64,000 nt of DNA, taken from the NCBI GenBank assembly GCA_963555705.1, contig OY743169.1, positions 45,992,124 through 46,056,123 on the forward strand. Direction: 5' to 3'. Within the stretch, counting starts at the first letter, position 1, and each line of letters begins with the position of its first letter. The notes under the pieces are model-generated. The model ran no database searches and had not been told where the DNA came from. It saw nothing but the letters and a program-made list of their open reading frames with translations. This document shows, in pieces, positions 35,679 through 47,866 of the stretch. Position numbers and translations under genes: made by a program. This DNA comes from Ligustrum vulgare (lineage: Eukaryota; Streptophyta; Magnoliopsida; Lamiales; Oleaceae).

Positions 35679-37299
35679 GTAGATCACAATGAGTTGTACA
35701 CATTGGTATCATATTTGAGATCATTTAAGGTCGGGAGTCACCTTAAAGAGCGGGCCTAACCTGCATACCTAAAAATGTAGGAAAAACTTGAAAATCTGGA
35801 AATTTTGGCAAAGTATAGGATCCTGTCGAGTAGCCAACTTTGGATAACTACTCGAACAGTGTATTGGCCCACTCTCTTTGCATGTATGACCGTTACGAAG
35901 CTGGTAGCGTGAGCTTTCCAACAGTATAAAGAATGGCCAAAACGGACCTCATTTCAACCTTCAAATATTAACCCAAAAGTGACCATACGGAATAGGAAAT
36001 CTAGGAATTTTTCTATTATAATAATGGATAAGCTGGACACTTGTCTCACTTTATCTGTTTTTTCTTAGGGCATGTTTGACGGTGTTATTTTGCACAGAAT
36101 ACAAGCTCGATAAATCGTCATATAAATAATCGTTGTATTAACATAAATATAACATAAAGAATTAAATAAGTAGAAACATAACAAAGGAATCCAACCAAAT
36201 ACAGCCCAAAACCGAGATTCTATATATAACTATACTCTGCTAATACTCTAACCCAGAAACAACCACTGAGCTCGGCCACAACCACTGCAATCAGGTAGAA
36301 TACTCTTTAGAATTTAAAATTCTTAAGAAATTCATCTATTTCTTCATATAATTTCTTTAACCCATTAATGTAAAAGTTATGAATACTCAAATAAATTAGA
36401 GATTCATCACTTATACACTCATATAATACCAAAATCGAATTTAATCAACAATGAAATTCGAAAATCAAAATTTGCAGGATCGGGTGCTACTGGTAACATC
36501 CGAACCTATTACTAAAGATTTTGAGAATTCTGACAGTAATAAAAATGATTATCAAATAGAGTTATTTTCTAACTTAAATACTGTCTTTTAAGCCTTAGTT
36601 CATCAAATTATTAATTTGATCATATCCATAAAACTATAAATTACAGGCTATTAATCCTAAAGAAGAACCCAACTTAAGGTGAGTAAAGTATATATGTGCT
36701 CTTCTGTGTTTTACAATGTTTCAGATTTATTTTTATAGTTTTACACTTGATGTGAGTTATTCTAGCAATTAGTTAAAATTTTATGCTATATAAACTTGTT
36801 TATCAATTACTTAAGCTTAAGGGATGGAATTGGTCAATTAGAAATCGGTATATAATTCTAATGTTTCTGTCCAGTTTTTTATTTGACACCAAAACTCTAT
36901 TTTTAACTAGAAATCGTAGTTGATGCCATGAGAGCGATGTTGCTCATTGATTTATTGAATTCCGGAATATAAAATATATCATGATTTACCAGATCTATGT
37001 CATGCATATGTCAAAAAGCTGATTCTATGTTGAATATGAATCTAAAAATTTCCAGTTGCAATAAAATGAAAGTGAAACGATATTTTAATTTTCAATGAAG
37101 TTTTCATTCTATAAGTAAAGCTCGTTTATTCTCTCAATTTAAGTGTTATTGTCAATATACATGATTCAAGAGAATCAAAATGGACAAACAACTCTATCAG
37201 TAAGTTTTGTTAAGTAAGAATCACATGCATGTACTTAGAAAATGATACCTTTACATTAAGAAATGCAAAATGTGATGATCAAAATTTAGATTTTATGTA
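35679..37299. other. LTR-type sequence of an unidentified gypsy element
   Basis: Phrases such as GGCCCACTCTCTTTG and GCGTGAGCTTTCCAAC resemble chromovirus LTR leaders I know. A donor/acceptor-like pair (TCAGGTAGAA near 36290, TTACAG near 36645) hints at a leader intron. The block may continue at 38735-39344 beyond an inserted LTR. No boundaries could be proved. Confidence 0.4.
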
Positions 37300-38734
37300 A
37301 CTAAAGTAGTTAGGAATCCCAATTTCACATAACCAATTAAATTAACTCAAATTCCATGTTTTATTTCCTAAATATATACTCAGTCAAATTCACTAATTTA
37401 TATTGAAATTCCTCTAGTTAGTTTAAATCGATTCTACCTAAATAAGTCAACCATGTATCTCTACAGCGGGTCCGAATATTCCTTATCTAGATACAATAAA
37501 CACAAGAATTTACATACGACCGCAATAACAACAAAAGTATATCTCTATCTCTTGTTCAATTACCGAATTTATTACCACTTTCAAAGTTATTAACTCACCT
37601 CTCGAATTATGGAAATAACTCAATATTTCATGAATTGGTGATCATGTAATTTAAGTATTAAAAACAATAATAAATCAATACATGAAACGAAATCGTTAAA
37701 ACAACGGAATTTGGAATTAAAATAATATGACTAGGCTAAATCGTTCATCCCAACATTAAGATTAATTATTAAAGAGCAAAAACAATAATAAAATTTCATT
37801 AAAATTGATATAAAGAAAGGAACGCTTGCACCAAGTGTTGATTCTTCAATTATCTTCAATTCACGGCCCTTTATGATGCTTGATTCTCCAAGAATTTGAT
37901 GTTATATTCTCTATTGTGGCTCATTCTTTGGAGAAACAAAGGTCCAAATTTTGTGCCAAGAGGTTTTATTTGTAGTTGGAGAAGAGACCTAGTCGGAAAA
38001 GGAAAGCAAATTATCAAACCCGCGAACGAGTCTTTTTTGGTCTTTGCAAAGCATTCAGTATTTCGACCATATCTTTCTATTCCCTTATCCGATTAAGTTG
38101 ATTCAATTTTTTTTAGAAATATAACTTAAAGACCTACAATTCTTCCTGAAATATGATTTTCCAAGTTCGAATATTTACTACCCAAAATCAAGTCTCAAAG
38201 TCCAACTAGAAATCTGTCCAAAATCTTGGGTGATAGGAATTAATTTATGATAATATTCTTATCATATTTCATTCCTTTTTGACCTTTACTTGCATCCAAT
38301 TGACTCCTAAAAATCCTCAATGTGTTTTCTTGTGATCCAAGTCAATCATTGGATATTTACAAGTTGGTTCCTCATGTTTAATTTGCTCTTCAGTCCTTCA
38401 ACTTTCAATTGCAACAATATAGTCCATATTTTGGAATCTTTTCAATTTGCTCGTTTCAACTCTCAATTCCTTCAATTAGATCCTCCAACTTCTTATTTCG
38501 TTACTTTGGCACATTGCATCTTTCCTTGTTGATGTCATTAGCCTCTCGATTGTCCAATTAGCCCCAATTAGCATCCAATTGTGCATTTTTTTTCATCAAT
38601 TGCTCAATTCTCATGATTTGGAATATTTTCTGAAAAGTAAACAAATAACCACAAATTAAATAGTAATTATTCTAAAATAACAACATAATATTCTAATTCA
38701 AACATATAAATAAGCGTATAAAATACACTTATCA
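37300..38734 (-). mobile_element. Truncated LTR of the E2 family
   Basis: It is similar to 34480-35678 over its whole length, in the same orientation, ending ATACACTTATCA. About 230 bp of the other end are missing. No primer site or interior is attached. No matching target duplication was found, fitting truncation. Confidence 0.75.
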
Positions 38735-39344
38735 ATGTATGACCCTAGTAGGAAAGGGCTCAAGAGAATAACGAAAGAATGAGAAAAAGAAGAGTATATA
38801 ACTAGTACATGCATCATATTTTCAAGAAAGAAGATAGAAGAAAAGAAATAAGAAAATGAATACCATCATGCATGGCATTTCAAAAATCATTTTTATATTT
38901 GTTCAATTTCAATTGTAGATGATACTTATAAGCATTAGCTCATTTCCTATATGAGGTGATAAAAAGCCAAAGTTAATTAGTAAGGTTGAAAGAAAGTTAG
39001 TGATTGAATTCCTAATACTTATGTTATTTCCCTGTTGATAAGATGATTTATGACACATTTATTTCTTGTAATGTTACCATGATATTCATATCAGATTTTT
39101 GTATCATATTTACTTACATATAAGAGGTAAGATTCAACGTTTAGAGGTAAAGTTAAACAAATCCATGAATTATGCATATTTGTTCCTACTTTACTCACTA
39201 AGCTTCACCGCTTACAAGTCTTTTATGACTAATATAGGTAATGGACCGTAAGACGCATGAAGTGATAAGAATTTGGTAGAGAACATCAAGGAATGGTACT
39301 GATTATCATATTATTACAAAAAAGTATGGAGTCACTTCCCTCTT
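38735..39344. other. Probable continuation of the unidentified LTR-type sequence
   Basis: No gene is seen. The block is AT-rich and lies between a truncated LTR and a Cassandra copy. Confidence 0.3.
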
Positions 39345-39826
39345 TACCCGGGTCTTTACAAATGGTATCAGAGCCGACCGCCATCCGAAAATCGAGAACT
39401 AAGTGCAATGTGGGACAAAGTGCTACGCCATAGGGCGGGAGCCATCTCTTGAACCCATAGGAGCCACCTCTAGAATCTCAATACTTGGCAACAGATCCTC
39501 AAATGGATTAAGTGGGACGAGGACATCACGAGCCCAACGAGGGTGGTTGTAACACCTAGGCCCGGAATGCTTAAAATATTTGATAGGTACTACTCATACC
39601 AACAAGGTGAACTTTTTTTTTTTCGGAAGTCCATCGTTAGAAACTCCACAGTTAAGCGTCTTTAGCTTAGAGCAATTCTAGGAAGGGTGACCTCCTGGGA
39701 AAGTTTTCTCGAGGAGCGTGCGAATGAGGACAAAGCATGTTGAAAAGACTCATGTTGGTACAGTGGGGATAGTACGCCTCATCTAACGGTCGGGACAGTC
39801 CGTTAAGTGGGACCCAGGTCATTACA
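39345..39826 (+). mobile_element. Second Cassandra TRIM copy, 5' LTR mostly lost
   Basis: The 3' LTR is 39548-39826, from TGTAACACCTAGG to CAGGTCATTACA, with a 5S-like block including CCACAGTTAAGCGTC and GGTGACCTCCTGGGA. Upstream lies an interior of 187 bp starting with a primer site, TGGTATCAGAGCCGA at 39363-39377. Just before it only CCCGGGTCTTTACA remains of the 5' LTR. The short interior with a GTGGGACGAGGAC stretch fits Cassandra. The copy is more diverged than the solo LTR at 27502. Confidence 0.82.
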
Positions 39827-40386
39827 CGTAGTCTTTCTGATGCTTAGCACATGATTTTATCTCAATTGTTCATTAGTGAAGCTTCATAATGTCACACTGT
39901 CGCATTCTAGATATCAATACATCTGCGATCTCATAGACTGTCCTAGATGGGGAAATAAGGGATTTGACTTCCAACCGTCACTACATGAAACATCCCATCA
40001 ATCACATCTCATGTTTCTCCATATGTCAGAAACTTCACTTGCACAAGTAATCTCGATAGATCAACATTGCTTAGCTAAGGATTAAGATTTGTTTGATCTT
40101 CTCGGAGAACCGAAGTGATAATCCTACCTATCACCTCAAGTAAGTAGACGAGATATTGGACCAACCCTCAATGCTTTGAAAAAGATGTTGGTGAGATGAA
40201 GAAATGTTTCCTCATCGCCTTGGAGAGATGGTGATGAGGTGATGAAATATGACCTCATTGCCTTAGAATTAATAGTGCTGATGTGACATTTTGCTGAACT
40301 GACATCCACATGATCAGCTAAGTAAATAGAGAGGTAACAATATAGATGGAATACTTTTCCCAAATGGTTAGCTTGTATTCGACAAC
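39827..40386. other. Unassigned region
   Basis: No recognisable gene or element was seen. It ends in ACAAC, one side of the target duplication of the next LTR. Confidence 0.5.
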
Positions 40387-41299
40387 TGTTCACTAATATA
40401 TCGCGATGCGAAATATCCCCGCAAGTGTACGGATCGTGAGAAGTAATAACGTAGACCTAGGAATCAGGATTATCATCTCACAAAGACTACTATTAAGTAC
40501 CTAAATATTTTAGTTCCTATCTCTATTTGAACAGACGAATTTGTTTGGTGTTTTAAATTAAAACTAAGAAAATAAATTAAAGACTTAAAATTGCATGATT
40601 GTTTTGTTTTTAAAAACGATTGTAAAGTAGTTGGAATTCACAATTTCACCCAGCCAATTAAATTAACTCCAATTCCAGTTTTATTTCCTAATAATGTATT
40701 CAGTTGAATTCACTTATGCATTTGAAATTCCTCTCTCGAGTTTAAATCAACTATACCCAATTAAGTCAACCATGTATCTCTACTGCGGGTCTAAATTATT
40801 CCTTAAATAAGTGCATGAAATACAAGAATTCTCATAACGACTGCAATAATAACAAAAGTATATCTCAATCTCTTGTCCAATTATCGGATTTACTACCTTG
40901 ATTTAAGTTATTAACTCACATCTCGTATTATGAAAATAACTCATTATATCATGAATTGGTGATTAAAAAACTCAAGCATTAAAAATAATAATAAATCAAT
41001 ACATGCAACGAATCATTAAAACTATGGAATATATAATTAAAATATTAAGCTAGACTACATCGTTCATCCAAACATGGAGTTTAGTTACATATCATAATTA
41101 AAGAGCAAAAAAAAATAAAAATAAGCATTCATTGAAAGTAATGTAAGGAATGAAAAGTTTGCACTAAGTATCGATTCTTCAATTATCTCCAAATCTAGCC
41201 CATTTACTATGCTTGATTCCCTAAGAATTTAATGTTGAATTCCCAATTCTAGCTTGTTCTTCGGAGAGGCAAAGGTCTTTTTTCGTGCCTTTATCCCCT

Positions 41300-41790
41300 A
41301 AGGAAGCTCGGGAGGATCAATTGAAAATCAAAGGTAAGTTTGAGAAAAAAATAAAAGTGTTGAAGCCACATCCTCAGAAAAAGAAGAGGGTGTGAAAGTT
41401 GAAAACAAGAGAGTTGAGGCCACGACCTCAGAAAAAGGAGAGTTTGAGTGCAAAAAGAAAAAGAAAAGAGAGTCCACCCCCAAAATGATTTTTTTTGCAC
41501 AAAGGTTGATGTATAAGGATTCTTGTCTTACACCTAGCCAGTCTAACAAACCCCACCCCAATTTGGCTAATTCTATTTTGCAGGTACCCAAGTCAAATTC
41601 CAAAATTAGAGTTGGGATTGAAAGCAATAGAAGAACAAAAAGTACAAGAGGTTCAAAGAATGCACAAAGTCCCAGCATAAATAACAACCTAGCAAAAGCA
41701 TGGTCAAAAAGCTAACAAACCCAGTAGTTGCAAGAGGATTGGACAAATTCAAGATTCGAGGTCGAATCCTTTTCAAGAGAGGAGGAATGA
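41300..41790 (+). pseudogene. Gypsy spacer and C-terminal tail, no RT or integrase
   Basis: A Lys/Glu-rich stretch with KVENKRVEATTSEK leads into MIFFAQRLMYKDSCL (about 41487) and, about 260 bp later, QDSRSNPFQERRNDVI at the LTR edge. The minus-strand element at 55545-57650 has the same two landmarks at the same distance (FLAQRLMYND, then DSRLNYFQE). RT, RNase H and integrase are absent between them in both copies. Confidence 0.6.
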
Positions 41791-41945
41791 TGTGATCCGA
41801 GGTAGGAGATCAAAGGAGAAAACATGCTAGGACGATTTCATAACAATGTACAAGGAAAAATGAGGAACTTTCGTGTTGGACTCGAGTCGAGCTCAAAACG
41901 AATCAAGATGTTTCGAAGGGACAAATATTGTTGTCATCGGACCAA

Positions 41946-41961
41946 CCACGCGATCGCGTGG
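41946..41961. other. Perfect 16-bp palindrome CCACGCGATCGCGTGG
   Basis: It lies in a gypsy LTR; with one more base each side it is 18 bp. An identical 16-mer is at 32445-32460, and degenerate copies occur at 29241-29280, 32520, 35255 and 51884, in LTRs or interiors of different families. The role is unknown; a protein-binding site in the LTR promoter region is one possibility. Confidence 0.7.
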
Positions 41962-42370
41962 TGAAACTAGGAATGGACACATTTTCCCTGAACCGATTAG
42001 AGCCGGCCGATCCAGATCCGATTTGGCCAAGAAAAATCCCAGATCAGGTACTTAAAATATAGAACCGGAAGGGAACAGTCCGGTTCCTACTAAATAAAAC
42101 CAACAATCATTCGATTCCTTGCTTTATTATATATACTAGTAGGATTTACGTGAGTTGCACGTAGCGGTTTATATTTGTATTTATTCGCGTGGGATTATTA
42201 ATGAAGGAAATAGTTATTTGTGAGTACACATTAAGTAACATAAAGATTGTAATATAATTTATTGTTTCAAATTGATGTGTTAAAATTAGGGAACAATTTA
42301 AAACCGATCACAGTACAAATCAACGGTTAATGTGGTAGGATTGCATTACAACATATTCTGATAATTGGGA

Positions 42371-43146
42371 TCAAAGACTATTATACAATAACCCCGACTT
42401 CAGACAAAGGGAACTATAACAAAAACAATAATAAACAGTTAAAGTCAATTGCTTTATATTTACAACAAATGACTTGTTTACCTTATTGACAATTGCACGA
42501 CCTAAACCACATGTAACTACAATAACATCAAGATCACCAACATGTGTTCTAACTGCATCTGTCTCATCTTGAATAAATGATATTGACTGCTTCTCAGTAT
42601 AATTCCTACAAACACATGGCAAATGCACTATTAATTCTATAATCTCCTTTCACAATCCATAATATCACGAAACTAAATAACGAAAATCAACGTCAAAGAA
42701 CCATATGCCCTTTAATTTGTTCATAAACTTTTAAAAAGTAAAGTCAATAGGACTTATTATTAATTCTCTCCCTAGAGACATAAAAATGAATGGTTCTAAC
42801 CGCAAATAATTTCAGAGCAAAAGCTTAAAACACCAAAGAAAATGAAAAAGATGAAACAAAGCTTACCAAAACAGTACCAGCAACAAGAACCGAGCCACGA
42901 GCGTAACTATAAGAGGAGCTCTGCTGAAGTTTTCACATGGTCGGGTAATGCAACTGTAAATTTTGATGTATTTTTAGTTTCTTCATCATCATAAACTTCT
43001 GGGATGCACTTAATTTTTTTTGTTCTAATTCTGGTTTTGAAATGTAATGAAGGGAAGAAGAGGCATAGATGAATGTAGAATGAAATGTAGTTAAGACTCG
43101 ATCTTCTATGACAAAAAATGAAGCAAAACGAAGTCAAATGCATCAT
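42371..43146 (-). pseudogene. Exon-like captured fragments in the Helitron, source unknown
   Basis: On the minus strand a piece with acceptor TTTGTAG and donor AAG|GTAAAC (about 42608-42485) reads SISFIQDETDAVRTHVG then DLDVIVVTCGLGRAIV. Upstream, 43020-42910 reads IKCIPEVYDDEETKN then FTVALPDHVKTSAELL. Both have coding-like composition far from the AT-rich surroundings. I do not recognise the source gene or genes. Helitrons often carry such fragments, so capture is the likely reason. Confidence 0.45.
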
Positions 43147-45081
43147 TCACAAATAAAATATGTACCTTATCATAGTACAAATTGATGGTAGTTTTGAGTA
43201 TGTTTCATAGCCTTGTCAATACTTTTGAAAGCAATGTCATATTAGTCAATCCTGTCAAATGCTGCACCAATAAATCTTGTTAGAAAAACCCAATAACAAA
43301 AAAGCAACAAAGACAATGCAAAATTCATTATTAGAGTGACAGAAGCAAAAAAAATTGTTGTTCATCATTTTATCTAAGTTCCCAGCTGTAGAATACATTA
43401 AAGAAAATTGGTCTAACTTACTGGAGACCAGATTCAATAATAAGAATACTCAGGTTCTCCGTATCTCATCTTTCCCCTGTGAATGGATTTTCCCTGCCTT
43501 TATTTGGAATACTGCAAATTTTACATACTACTCCATTTGAATAACAACAAAGATTTAATCTCTCAATACTAATATTTTCATAGCTAATATAATTAAACAG
43601 GTACAATTATATTTGTAATGAATAAGTACGCATAACACAGAAGAAGAATAAAATAACTTTACACTACACTTTGAGAACCTCCATTTATTGCCATCTGTTC
43701 ACTTGCACCTTTCCAGCTGAACAGTCACTGCATCAAACACCAAATTGGCTATTAAGATTCTAATTATTTAAAATAATCAAATAGATATCAAAAAAACATT
43801 TTATGTGTAATTGAAAACAAAAACATAGATTTTAAAAAAAATAAAGTACAAGCATTTAAATAGTCTAAAAAAGATTAATTTTCATGAGATATAATATATA
43901 AAAATTATTTTTAAAAAAATATGTATGATTACCTGCTTCCTAGTAATATTCCTGAGCAATTTCGAACAAATCAACAGAATTTGAATAGCTAGAAGTATCT
44001 ACATAGAAAAAAATATACAAAACATAATTATAAAAAAAAAATTAATTATACTTCTCCAAGCTAAAATTAAAATATATCACACAATTAAAAATGTCATTTT
44101 CGTACATTTGTTTATCAAACCATAGAAAACATAATCTATACTGTGATTATTATGCCAAACTTCCATTCCAACATCATTTTCATCCATTGACGTCAAGATT
44201 CCTTTCATCAACATTTTGCTCCTTGTCAGAATGAGATTCATGTTTATAACTATAAATATCATATTATACATGTTACAAGCAATCAATTCAAATAATCCAA
44301 AGGACAAACATAAAATTAATTCAATAAGCAAATAAATTTTCCCCAAATCATTCCTGCAAAACGAATTCTAAAATTATAGTGTTTAAGTGCGTTTAGAAAT
44401 GCCCAAGGCTCATTTGGGAACACAAATCAATAGTGTCACATACACATAAAGATAAAAAAAAATCATTGAGGAGTTGAAAAACTCACATGGCAAGCACCTT
44501 TTTATGAAATTTGGTCAGGGAAAAAGAAAGAATAATTAATTAATATTTAGGTGGGTATCTTTCAACAATCAAAACCAAATTTGTCAAGTATCTTTCTTTA
44601 ATCCTTAGCATTCAAGTAAAGCATATTATGGTATGAAGCTAGGAACTTCAGATGAGCATGAATTTTTTTTTGATCAGCCACTTGACATCTATTTTTCATG
44701 GTTATTTCATATCCTCTTTCAATATCCAACCAAAGGACTACAAGATCAGAGTCTACTCTACCTTAATTCACTATTTTTCATACCATACTACAGTTAGCTC
44801 CCAAATGCTCAGTTCACACAATGCACCTGCTAACAAAGGTCTTATACTTCCGAGGTTGATCAAATCTTCTAGCTGATGACCAAACCTAAAAGAACATATA
44901 AATACAAGTCTTCGGATATGACAAACTAAACAAAAGATACAAAATATCAAGTGCTGAAGAATACTTCCTGAAGTTGTCTAATACCTTGAAGGATAAAAGA
45001 ATTTTTGGTGCTCTCTTGAATGCTTACGTGAGTGCCAGAAGGAACACTGTAACCCTAGGCATGAAGTATCTCGAAGCGTGA

Positions 45082-45130
45082 GGGGGGGAGAGAGAGAGAG
45101 GGGGGGGGGGGGGAGGGGGAGAGAGAGATG
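45082..45130. repeat. G/GA-rich tract
   Basis: A G7 run, GAGAGA repeats, a G13 run and a G5 run follow one another on the plus strand. Such G-runs could fold as a G-quadruplex; this is inferred from base pattern only. Confidence 0.85.
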
Positions 45131-46261
45131 GCAGAAGAGAACTGATTTCTTTCTTTTCGTAAGTGTATATCTGTAGGGTAGGTAAGAAGCGCTTGTACGG
45201 ATAAGGAAATTGGAAGAAAAAAGCGCGTTCCCCTATTCAACTAAAAGTGTCATTTTTCGTCCTCTGAATAGTAAATATGGAACTGAATCTTATATATAGT
45301 AGGGATATATAAATAAATATAATATATATATATATAGATTTTTTTATATATATATAATGCAATTTTTTATTTTTTTCATGGGTCAACAGCGAGAAAATCT
45401 AGGCGAGAGAAATCTGCTAGGCTCTTTTGCTTTTATATAGATACAAATTACTCGTGCTAATTTCTCAGAAGAGGAACAACATTTGAAATAATATAGCTGG
45501 CATATATATATATAAGGCATTTCTTCAAATATCCAATATTTTCATTCTGTAATATGTACTAAGGAAAAAGATGTACATTAAAAAAACATTGGGCCTTCCA
45601 CAGCAGGCTCTGTTAAAAATCAAAATCATAAGAAATCAGGAAATACATTATACAAGAATGAATTATGCACAAAGTATTATACCTCTTTGATGGAAGCAAA
45701 GCAACTTCAAAGATAGTCCTCGTCCATCCAATTGTGGTGTTTTCATTTTGTTAAAACAGGTCGCCAATGAATTTCAAAAAAATAGAAAATTACTCAGATA
45801 TCCAGGAGGTTTTAATTAGTTATTTGAGGTAACTAAATCCTCAACAATTCTAGGAACAAAATACTAACGAAACTCGTTTCCCTGGATTTTACACTAAAGC
45901 GAAGATGAAAATGTGGGTGTCAAATTAAAAGGACAAAAATAAATTCCAATGATTCTCACAAAATTATCTCGAAAGCTAGAATTCACAATGATCCTGAAGC
46001 TATCTTCGAACAAAACTGATACCTTGCCTTGTTTATGTAAGCCTGAAACAAAACCCAATAAACAATTAAAAAATTTATAATTAAAAAAAAAAGATGATTA
46101 ATTGTAGAAATCAAACAATCAAAAACCAGAATTCAACGATAAAAAATCAAATGAACTAATCAACAATTCCATTATGTGATCCATTATCAATGTTCGTCGA
46201 AATAATATACATAATTTGCATTCTAATAAGTGTAAGTAATGATTAAATGAAAACAAACCTT

Positions 46262-46357
46262 CACAGGAGCTATAAATGTAACCACAATCATGGTAAATGT
46301 TTCACCAGCATCAAATGAAGGTGCTCCCTATTGGAAGGGGTATGGAACTCTTATCCT
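46262..46357 (-). pseudogene. Captured exon of a nucleobase-ascorbate transporter
   Basis: Bounded by acceptor TGTGCAG and donor GTGAAG|GTTTG on the minus strand, the exon reads IRVPYPFQ-stop-GAPSFDAGETFTMIV then VTFIAPVK. Plant NAT transporters have a WIR(I/V)PYPFQWG.P.FDAGEAFAMM segment at a conserved exon, so the match is strong. The stop at 46328-46330 replaces the invariant Trp (TGG to TAG). A weaker piece at about 46046-46010, AYINKARY, may be part of the next exon (family AFIAVARY). It lies inside Helitron DNA and is very likely transduplicated. Confidence 0.75.
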
Positions 46358-47029
46358 GCACAATCAAACCGAACAAAAAATCAAAATTCAGTTGACATCA
46401 TATCACATTACCACTAAGATAATTGTTCTCAAATGAATAAGCTAACTGCATTTTGATAGTTACAAAACACGTTTGTAAAATAGTTTCGCCAAAGTACACA
46501 TATATAAATGACTTTCGATAAAGTATTTACATTCATGAAGAACCGAAGATCTATTACATCTATTCAATAATTTGTGTCCTAATTTGATACTTATGAATAA
46601 ATTTTTATCAAACAAATATAGAGAAAGAAAAACAAAACAAATCATATAGGAGAAAATACCCCAGTCAAGAATTATACACGATAAAATGGAGCTTAATCCA
46701 ACCAATTTAAAGATGAGCGATTTGTTTTTGGATGGTAGCAGAACAAAGGTGCCACCAAACCCAAACCCACAAGCAGATGATGAGGAAAAAATAAAAAGAA
46801 CAAATATGAAAAATAGCATAAGAAAATACCAGAGTGGAAATTCTAATTTTTCCTTTACTTTTCAAATCATACATTGAAATGACTTACCTTATTAATCTTC
46901 ACTGATTCTTTTTATTAGACCATAGAGATTGCAAGGAATTATCCGGATAAGCAGTTGAGAGGCTTAAGTATCAAACTCCTCATGAGGAATGAAAGAAAAA
47001 ACTATATTTCATGCTTACTTTCAAGTCAG

Positions 47030-47250
47030 CAAGGGCAGTTTCGAACGTATACTCATCTGGCAACTCCGATCCAACATGTTCTACAAAACAAACAAGAACT
47101 ACCCGATTAAGCAATCCCAAATATGTATATAATCCACTAAATAAGAGTATCCCTTCAAAGGCACTTGATAATCACGCAAAATTAATTTTGAATGCAAAGA
47201 AAGAACTAAACCTCATAAGTAACAACTTCATCAAAGCCATCCTACATCAA
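47030..47250 (-). pseudogene. Two further exon-like captured pieces
   Basis: On the minus strand, TGATGTAG|G...GAG|GTTTAG encloses DGFDEVVTYE (about 47248-47213), and TTTTGTAG|AACATG...GAAAG|TAAGC encloses EHVGSELPDEYTFETALADL (about 47083-47022). The second ends with a weak donor. I do not recognise the source. They lie in the order expected for a single captured gene on the minus strand. Confidence 0.4.
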
Positions 47251-47779
47251 AGTGAGCAGACGAAAGTAAACCAAAACAAAAATAGAGACGTGAAAAAAAG
47301 GGAGAATATTTGATAGACGACGAAGAAATGAGCGTCGTGTAGAAAAATGATGAAAGTGGAAATCGAAGATGACAAATCGCACCGAATACTTCGATCTTCA
47401 GAAACATATACTCAAATCAAGCACCAATAATAAATAATAACCACCAGAAAAACAAAGAACACAAAATAGTCCAAGAAATCAAGCACTTAGAAGATGAGAA
47501 GAAACCAAATCGTTCAAGACTAAGAGATAAGGGAAAGAGACGTAAACCCTAACATCGAAAAATTCTGGAACTTCACAGTGAGAACTCACATTTTAAGAAC
47601 AAGTAACGATCTTTCTACTGACCTCCAGCACGGATTCGTCGACAACTACTATACCCCCAAAAAAATCATAGGTCTCTGCACGATGTTACCAAAAAAAAAA
47701 AAAAAAAAGAAAGGAAAGGAAGAAACTAACCGGCGACGAAGGAAGCGGACAAAAATCGTAACCCCAGTGACGAGAACCA

Positions 47780-47866
47780 TCTGGAAACGCCGCGAGAGTG
47801 ACAAATGAAGCTGGCTTCTGTGTCTGGAAACGCCGCGAGAGTGGTGCAATGAAGCTGGCTTCTGTG
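47780..47866. repeat. Tandem duplication of about 43 bp
   Basis: CTGGAAACGCCGCGAGAGTG and AATGAAGCTGGCTTCTGTGT each occur twice in the same order, with a few changed bases between them. It lies near the second Helitron 5' end. Confidence 0.9.

Larger units (their letters stand above)
42136..45304 (-). mobile_element. Helitron with 3' hairpin and first 5' end
   Basis: On the minus strand the 3' end is ACGTG-CAACT-CACGT hairpin, a short spacer and CTAG at 42139-42136, followed by T. A 5' end TCCCTACTATATATAAG lies at 45304, preceded by A. The hairpin core CGTGCAAC is shared with the Helitrons at 5706 and 58656. The interior has exon-like open pieces with splice-site borders but no Rep/helicase. 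Confidence 0.8.
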
